The translations under genes were made by a program, and so were the position numbers. A stretch of DNA of 12,043 bases from positions 1 through 12,043 of the forward strand of contig CALBXV010000190.1 in the NCBI GenBank assembly GCA_937890045.1, written 5' to 3'. The notes under the pieces are model-generated. The model made no database searches. It saw nothing but the letters and a program-made list of their open reading frames with translations, and was not told the DNA's origin. Below are positions 7,842-12,043 of the stretch, in pieces (position 1 is the stretch's first letter; each line of letters opens with the position of its first letter). This DNA is from an uncultured archaeon. GTDB lineage: Archaea; Thermoproteota; Nitrososphaeria; Nitrososphaerales; CALBXV01.

Positions 7842-9605
7842 TTAATTCTCCACAGGAGCCACTAAGCCAAAAGCTGATGCATACGAAAAGCCATCTAGTG
7901 TAATTAATTCTATAAAATAGTCATCTACTGTAGCATTATTAAATACTTCTAGTTCTAGAGAAACTCCATCACAAGTATATCTATAAAATACCTTATATTG
8001 TTCATCAACTAAAGAAAAGTTAGTATATAAAAATCCATCCTTGTAATAAAATTCATTTTCTTCATTAGGATCAGAAAACTCTGTTGTGGAATTATCAAGG
8101 TCTGTTAAATCTAATGCTGATATCTCAACATCATTTTTATAAAAAATAAAGTTAGGGATACCCGACTCAGGGGCATACATAAACGGAACACTGCTGAGCC
8201 TAAACATGTAGGGCTCAATTCCATTATGATATTCAGTCTTATCAGACGAGGTAGCTATGAATGCCTCATTTGGTCTTGCTGATGTGTATCCCGTGGTTAC
8301 TTGACTAGTAGTTTCATAAGTTATAAAAAGATAACCATTGTATAGAGCTGCTTCTTCTGTCAGAATTATACTATATCTATCTTCTGATATCTCAAAGGTA
8401 CCAACTACTGATTCATCTGCTAGTGTGATAGTAGGAGAGGAACCCAATTTAATTTTAAAAGGACTTATACTAATAATAGGTATTGCCGCATCCTTATATA
8501 TAGTAAAGGTTCTAGTTAATCCTTTAGGAATAACATATTGCTCAAAATCTACTTTCTCAAATTTTAATTTAAAATTTACATCTTTGAGAGAGGATGCGTT
8601 AATTTTTGCCCCAAGTATTGGAGATTTAGAAGTATAGATATTTGAGATAAAGGTTCCAGCAGAGACCGCTACTCCTTCCGGTTTTTTAAATAAACGTATA
8701 TTATGTATATTAAAATTATATTCTAATAAATTATTATTAATTGTATGGTCAGGAAAATATAAATATACTTTGAAGTATTTATATTCTGTAGTATCAGTTG
8801 GTTCAACAAATGAATAAGTACCTAAAGACGTATCTCTTCCTAGATTGGCAGTATAGATATCTTTCTCTATACCAGCATGCACTGCTTGAATCTTAAAAGA
8901 AGCGCTAGCTTTTGAAGAGATTATAGATGGAGATACTGGTTCTTCTGTTTCAAATTTTATAGATACTACTACTCCTGCTAAAAAACCACTTGAAATATAT
9001 ATACTAGGTTCTATCGGAGTTGTTACTTTAACATTATAAGAATCAGAAGCTAATCCAGTAGTAATTAGTACATCTTTATTTTTACTTGTTTCAACTATTA
9101 CATTATCCACATTACTACTAGTTGGATGAATTTCTATTTCTATATTATTTAAAGGAACTGGAACTTGTGCTTTGTCTATTCTAAGTTTTCCATCTTTTAC
9201 AATAGTTCCAGCATGTATTCCGCTATGTACCCCTTCCTCAAAAGATTCTCTAATATTATCAGCTAAATTATGAAATTTGTTCTCTAATATAGTAAGTCTA
9301 TTATTTGCAGATGTAGTAATATCTCGAGACTTTGCTTCTATTTTGCTGAGCTTCAGTTCCATATCACGTACATGAAACAAGTGGGCAATAATATCAATTA
9401 GAGAAGCCCGTACGTCAGCTCTATACTTACCAGACGAGGCATATATACTTTCTTGAAAATTTGATAAAGAATCAGAACTATCTAATTGTTGTTTAATAGA
9501 GTTGGTTATCTCTTGTTTTTCTGATAAGTCAGTGATATTAAATTGTACAAAAGCTTGTTCAACTATTTTATCGATTTCTTTATCTCTATATGCTTGAATA
9601 CTCAT
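7842..9605 (-). CDS. putative virion structural protein, 587 aa, helical head and beta body
   Basis: ATG at 9605 shares its A with the TAA of the 558-aa gene (TAATG). There is no good ribosome binding site, so translation is probably coupled by reinitiation. Residues 1-127 are helical, with heptad-like stretches at 82-125 (LKLSKIEAKSRDI, RLTILENKFHNLADNI). Then comes a short His/Gly stretch (GVHSGIHAGTIVKDGKLRI). Residues about 150-300 form beta domains and end in FNIHNIRLFKK. The strand pattern that follows (SAGTFISNIYTSKS ... VNFKLKFEKV ... YVIPKG, to 361) parallels residues 288-342 of the 1072-aa protein. Residues 380-431 are a short Ig-like unit (SPTITLADESVVGTFEIS to YLFITYETT). The C-terminus is a further beta domain. 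I infer a paralogous subunit of the same assembly as its neighbours. No signal peptide or catalytic residues are evident. Confidence 0.87.
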   Translation of the reverse strand: MSIQAYRDKEIDKIVEQAFVQFNITDLSEKQEITNSIKQQLDSSDSLSNFQESIYASSGKYRADVRASLIDIIAHLFHVRDMELKLSKIEAKSRDITTSANNRLTILENKFHNLADNIRESFEEGVHSGIHAGTIVKDGKLRIDKAQVPVPLNNIEIEIHPTSSNVDNVIVETSKNKDVLITTGLASDSYNVKVTTPIEPSIYISSGFLAGVVVSIKFETEEPVSPSIISSKASASFKIQAVHAGIEKDIYTANLGRDTSLGTYSFVEPTDTTEYKYFKVYLYFPDHTINNNLLEYNFNIHNIRLFKKPEGVAVSAGTFISNIYTSKSPILGAKINASSLKDVNFKLKFEKVDFEQYVIPKGLTRTFTIYKDAAIPIISISPFKIKLGSSPTITLADESVVGTFEISEDRYSIILTEEAALYNGYLFITYETTSQVTTGYTSARPNEAFIATSSDKTEYHNGIEPYMFRLSSVPFMYAPESGIPNFIFYKNDVEISALDLTDLDNSTTEFSDPNEENEFYYKDGFLYTNFSLVDEQYKVFYRYTCDGVSLELEVFNNATVDDYFIELITLDGFSYASAFGLVAPVEN

Positions 9606-11281
9606 TAGTCTTTAAATATTATATTATCTGTAGAATAAGTGGATGCGTAGAAAGAATCAACAACTATTGCTAATACTCCTGCGGATAAATAACGATGTAC
9701 CATTTTCATTACTTCGCCCTCGATTAAGTTAGTTTTGGTCCCAATACCTGTCTCTGAATCATAGGCAGTACTAGTAAAATTTTGAATATAATTTACTTTT
9801 TCACTAAGGGTAGATAAATTATCACCAGCTGTGGGATCAATATGTAGATCTTTATATTGTGCTATCAGTAAATCTAGAACCGAATCAGGAAGAGCTACTA
9901 TAGAAATATTTCTTTGACTGGGATTAACTCCCATAAATCCATAAGTAGTATGGGAATCAATACTTGTTGTATCAATTTGGACTCCTCCAGGAACTCTAGT
10001 ATCAATATGAGAAAACAATTGAGAAGTTATATTTATAGTTGCAAAAACAGGAAATCTAGCAATAGTACTCTGCATTCCTTGGTCGAAAGTACCAGTTGTT
10101 GCATCCACATATTTCTCGGTAGTGTCAATAGAATAAAATAAAGAACCTTCATTTAAAATCTTCATTTTTATTAAGCTTGGAAGTTCTCCAGACATTGGAT
10201 TTAAATTAATATTTTTTAATGTATTCCATTCATCATCTAATAGATAACTAAATGTTATATCCTTGGGAGCTGCTTTATCTAATAATATTAGTCCTTCTTC
10301 TTTATTAACGCTCCTAATTGTGATATTAGCGGTATTAGTTAAAATTTTTGAAGTTGATTGCCATCCAAAAGGAATCCACGTTGCTGAAGCAGCTTCACAG
10401 GTAGTTTCTGTACTATAAGCAGGATTACTACAAGTTCCGTGGGCAATACAATCTGCTTCTGTTGGATATATTGCTTCCGAACAAAATCCTTCTTCTTTAA
10501 GAGACATACCAAGATGTTCAAGATCATCCCAGTCAGCTATACCTTTATGAGATAATTTTAAAAGTCTATCAGTTAAAAACTTAGGTGAATCTTCTGTTAC
10601 TATTGGAGAACGAGCTTCACCTCCCTTAACAGTTATTATATCATTATTAGATATAACAGCAGTATTCTTAAAATATACTTTCCAATTTGAAGCATCATTG
10701 ACTTTAGCAATATATATTTCTAAGGGATCTGCTATGGAATCTAATGACGCGTATGTAGCTTCTGCTACTGGAAATCCCTCAGATCCATCAAGACCCGTAG
10801 AACTTACACTAAAGGGATATCTAGATGACCAAGTAATTAGGGATGTAAGAGTTTTATTTGCAAAGGAATTGTACTCTGTATAACCAAGAATTTTAGTATC
10901 TAAAACTTCTGGACTAATATATATATCCTTTATGCCTTCATTGGGATCGTCTTCTTCATAGTCCAAAAACGGCTTGTGAGTTAATAAATCAAATATAGAA
11001 CTATTTTCTGGAACAGTAGCTTTCAGCTTTTTAGATGTATGACCTAATAGTAAGTTTCCTGTACTAGAACTGGCAATATCTTCACTTAGTAATAAATTGA
11101 AAGTTGGATCTGAATCAGAGACTAGTAGAGCAGTTAAGGTTGTTAAAACTAGACCACCCTCAGAATAAGAGACACTAATTTTTTGTTCTGCTTCTTCTAA
11201 GAAGGCAGCGATAGGAACTGGTCCTATATTATTTCCCGCAGTATCTAACTGTAGTTGGTCTATGAATTTAAATCCATACAT
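9605..11281 (-). CDS. putative virion structural protein, 558 aa, with tandem Cys repeat
   Basis: ATG at 11281 lies 2 bases after the stop of the upstream gene. No clear ribosome binding site is visible, so coupling is likely. The N-terminal 60 residues include a possible helix (IAAFLEEAEQKI). Residues 90-260 are mixed alpha/beta with DYEEDDPNEG and a region of strands. Residues 267-302 hold two Cys-containing units in tandem (C267, C278; C284, C295) closed by W302. Residues 315-400 are strands (KDITFSYLLDDEW, YVDATTGTFDQG). Residues 426-433 read HIDTRVPGG, similar to a DTRxxGG pattern I associate with phage virion proteins. The last 90 residues look helical (ALPDSVLDLLIAQYKDL, GEVMKMVHRYLSAG). 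Four of the five Cys-region residues of interest lie in the repeat, and little Cys occurs elsewhere. The function is unknown beyond a probable structural role inferred from context. Confidence 0.85.
   Translation of the reverse strand: MYGFKFIDQLQLDTAGNNIGPVPIAAFLEEAEQKISVSYSEGGLVLTTLTALLVSDSDPTFNLLLSEDIASSSTGNLLLGHTSKKLKATVPENSSIFDLLTHKPFLDYEEDDPNEGIKDIYISPEVLDTKILGYTEYNSFANKTLTSLITWSSRYPFSVSSTGLDGSEGFPVAEATYASLDSIADPLEIYIAKVNDASNWKVYFKNTAVISNNDIITVKGGEARSPIVTEDSPKFLTDRLLKLSHKGIADWDDLEHLGMSLKEEGFCSEAIYPTEADCIAHGTCSNPAYSTETTCEAASATWIPFGWQSTSKILTNTANITIRSVNKEEGLILLDKAAPKDITFSYLLDDEWNTLKNINLNPMSGELPSLIKMKILNEGSLFYSIDTTEKYVDATTGTFDQGMQSTIARFPVFATINITSQLFSHIDTRVPGGVQIDTTSIDSHTTYGFMGVNPSQRNISIVALPDSVLDLLIAQYKDLHIDPTAGDNLSTLSEKVNYIQNFTSTAYDSETGIGTKTNLIEGEVMKMVHRYLSAGVLAIVVDSFYASTYSTDNIIFKD
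10376..10483 (-). repeat. tandem Cys repeat (2 units) ending in Trp, inside the 558-aa gene
   Basis: The units are CSEAIYPTEADCIAHGT (residues 267-283) and CSNPAYSTETTCEAASATW (284-302). Both follow C-S-x3-Y-x-T-E-x2-C-x-A, with 11 residues from first to second Cys in each. Four Cys in 29 residues contrasts with the near absence of Cys elsewhere in the cluster. The second unit is the one matched in the 1072-aa protein. Possible roles are disulfide-stabilised loops on an exposed surface or metal binding. The spacing alone does not decide. Confidence 0.7.
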
Positions 11282-11283
11282 TT

Positions 11284-12043
11284 TTAAGCACTAGAGCCCG
11301 TATATTGTGTAATTTCACCAGGAGAATAATGTAATTCTACAGTGAGATCTAGTACTGAATCGGCTCCCCCTTGAACAGCTATTAGTAATACTTCTCCAGC
11401 AGATACTGGTAAACTTAAATCTGATATAGCATAAAAATCATGATCTCCTCCAGTATCATTCACGATCAAAGTTTTTGTTTTTTCATCAGCTGACGCTATA
11501 TCATTTGTTTGTATTTTTAGATCAGTTTGAATGGTACATTTATGAACCCAGATATGTACGGCTTCTAAATAAGTATCTCTTGCAAAGGTAGTATAATGCA
11601 GATTATGCTGGGAGGTACTAGAACCTGATACTATAGAGGCGTCGTCTAAAGATACAGTTACTCCTAATCGTCCCAAACTTTTACTGAAGTCTCGTAATTC
11701 TAAAGATGTTGGAATCTCAACTGTTACGGGAGATATTGTGACAGGATCAGATAGTGATCCATCATGCATAACAGCTCTAGCTGATGCAACTACCTTTTTA
11801 CCCAGTTTTGCCGGTAATCTAAGCGTAGGAGTACTACTATATATAGTGGTATATCCTGTATTACTTGTTTGAGTATGATATAGATGAGCATCCGCAGGCC
11901 ATGTAGCAGTAATATCTAGTTCTAGATAAGTAGCTAGAAAGCCAATTGGTTCTGTGCCATTCCAGCTTATATCCAGTTTAGCTCCATATTGATTTGATGT
12001 TGTTATAATATTAGTAATAGCGGCGGCCGCTATGTCACCAATA
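11284..12043 (-). CDS. fibronectin-III-like domain protein, C-terminal 252 residues (runs off right edge)
   Basis: The reading frame stays open from the TAA stop at 11284-11286 to the right edge, so the true start lies outside the window. The internal ATG at 11769 should not be taken as the start because it falls in the middle of a domain. Visible residues about 9-108 read as a fibronectin type III or related Ig-like fold, with ISWNGTEPIGF, LELDITATW, TLRLPAKLGKKVVASARAV and GSLSDPVTIS. The remaining residues 115-252 form a second beta domain (LHYTTFARDTYLEAVHIWVHKC, then AISDLSLPVSAGEVLLIAV and LTVELHYSPG), of the jelly-roll or sandwich type. There is one Cys. No membrane anchor or sorting signal is present at the C-terminus, which argues against a bacterial surface adhesin. 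FnIII-like domains are common in tail tip, fibre and surface proteins of phages. The exact identity is not recognisable from this fragment. Confidence 0.82.
   Translation of the reverse strand, partial: IGDIAAAAITNIITTSNQYGAKLDISWNGTEPIGFLATYLELDITATWPADAHLYHTQTSNTGYTTIYSSTPTLRLPAKLGKKVVASARAVMHDGSLSDPVTISPVTVEIPTSLELRDFSKSLGRLGVTVSLDDASIVSGSSTSQHNLHYTTFARDTYLEAVHIWVHKCTIQTDLKIQTNDIASADEKTKTLIVNDTGGDHDFYAISDLSLPVSAGEVLLIAVQGGADSVLDLTVELHYSPGEITQYTGSSA

Noticed and set aside
8338..8637. Plus-strand open frame of 99 codons with a hydrophobic stretch resembling a membrane segment
   Set aside because: Antisense shadow of the 587-aa gene, with no supporting gap or partner gene. The hydrophobic run is the complement of a strand-rich region.
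9914..10141. Plus-strand open frame of 75 codons containing several Cys
   Set aside because: Antisense to the 558-aa gene. The Cys arise from the complement of Thr/Ala codons.
10339..10527. Minus-strand open frame of 62 codons in another frame across the Cys repeat
   Set aside because: Overlaps the well-supported 558-aa frame. It is Leu/Lys/Gln-rich with no domain, so an overlapping gene is not supported.
10698..10883. Plus-strand open frame of 61 codons
   Set aside because: Antisense to the 558-aa gene, with no independent signal.
11767..11769. Internal ATG as the start of a 161-aa gene
   Set aside because: The frame stays open upstream to the window edge and codes a coherent fibronectin-like domain through this point, so the gene is a longer, edge-truncated one.
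12021..12030. GC-rich spot containing GCGGCCGC, possible cloning remnant or vector junction
   Set aside because: It falls in frame and codes an Ala run within a sensible protein, with no vector-like sequence around it. It is most likely natural.
1..12043. Bacterial surface adhesin cluster instead of a phage module
   Set aside because: No signal peptides, sorting signals or membrane anchors are seen, and the genes are overlapping and coupled, with small coiled-coil genes between them. This fits a phage structural module better, though a few FnIII/Ig-like domains alone would be ambiguous.
1..12043. CRISPR array, tRNA, retroelement or diversity-generating repeat
   Set aside because: No regularly spaced repeats, tRNA-like cloverleaf, reverse transcriptase or template/variable repeat pair was seen. 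The only notable long identity is the 14-base stretch in the Cys cassette.

Overview
The window is a compact, AT-rich block (by eye about one third G+C) in which every gene lies on the minus strand, so transcription runs from position 12043 towards position 1. There are nine protein-coding genes, seven complete and one cut at each window edge. They are packed with gaps of 2-17 bases or overlaps of 1-14 bases. No stretch above 20 bases lacks a gene, and I see no tRNA, rRNA, CRISPR array, insertion sequence, integrase or promoter-sized gap. The best explanation is one segment of the virion structural module of a tailed phage (Caudoviricetes), probably a large-genome, uncultured one. The evidence is the packing, the SD-led or stop-start-coupled starts, and proteins that are long, threonine/serine/aspartate-rich and beta-strand-rich. 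They have helical or coiled-coil N-termini, Ig/fibronectin-like pieces and no convincing signal peptides or anchors. No terminase, portal, capsid, sheath or tape-measure hallmark is visible, so placement in the virion (baseplate, tail fibre or surface decoration) is inference. The host cannot be read from the sequence.

Layout in transcription order: (1) 12043-11284, C-terminal 252 residues of a protein with a fibronectin-III-like domain. (2) 11281-9605, a 558-residue protein with an unusual tandem Cys repeat. (3) 9605-7842, 587 residues, helical head and beta body. (4) 7838-6444, 464 residues, with a doubled GxVH motif at the N-terminus. (5) 6451-3233, 1072 residues, helical head followed by several beta domains and a Cys/Trp cassette resembling that of gene 2. 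(6) 3246-2986, an 86-residue helical protein starting at TTG. (7) 2986-1589, 465 residues. (8) 1571-1263, a 102-residue coiled-coil protein. (9) 1246-1, the first 415 residues of an Ig-like/beta-rich protein that leaves the window.

The genes look like a modular family. The 587-, 464- and 1072-residue proteins share a helical head plus beta body. The 464-, 1072- and 465-residue proteins end with the same short strand pattern (L-x-L-K/Q ... S/T-P ... hydrophobic strand). Short Ig-like units of the form 'Y-x-V/Y-D ... G-x-I ... Y-x-Y' recur in at least three proteins. I infer that these are paralogous subunits of one assembly, made together from a polycistronic message with tight translational coupling. 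No enzyme, toxin, defence gene or regulator is recognisable. The most distinctive feature is the Cys/Trp cassette shared by two genes about 7 kb apart.
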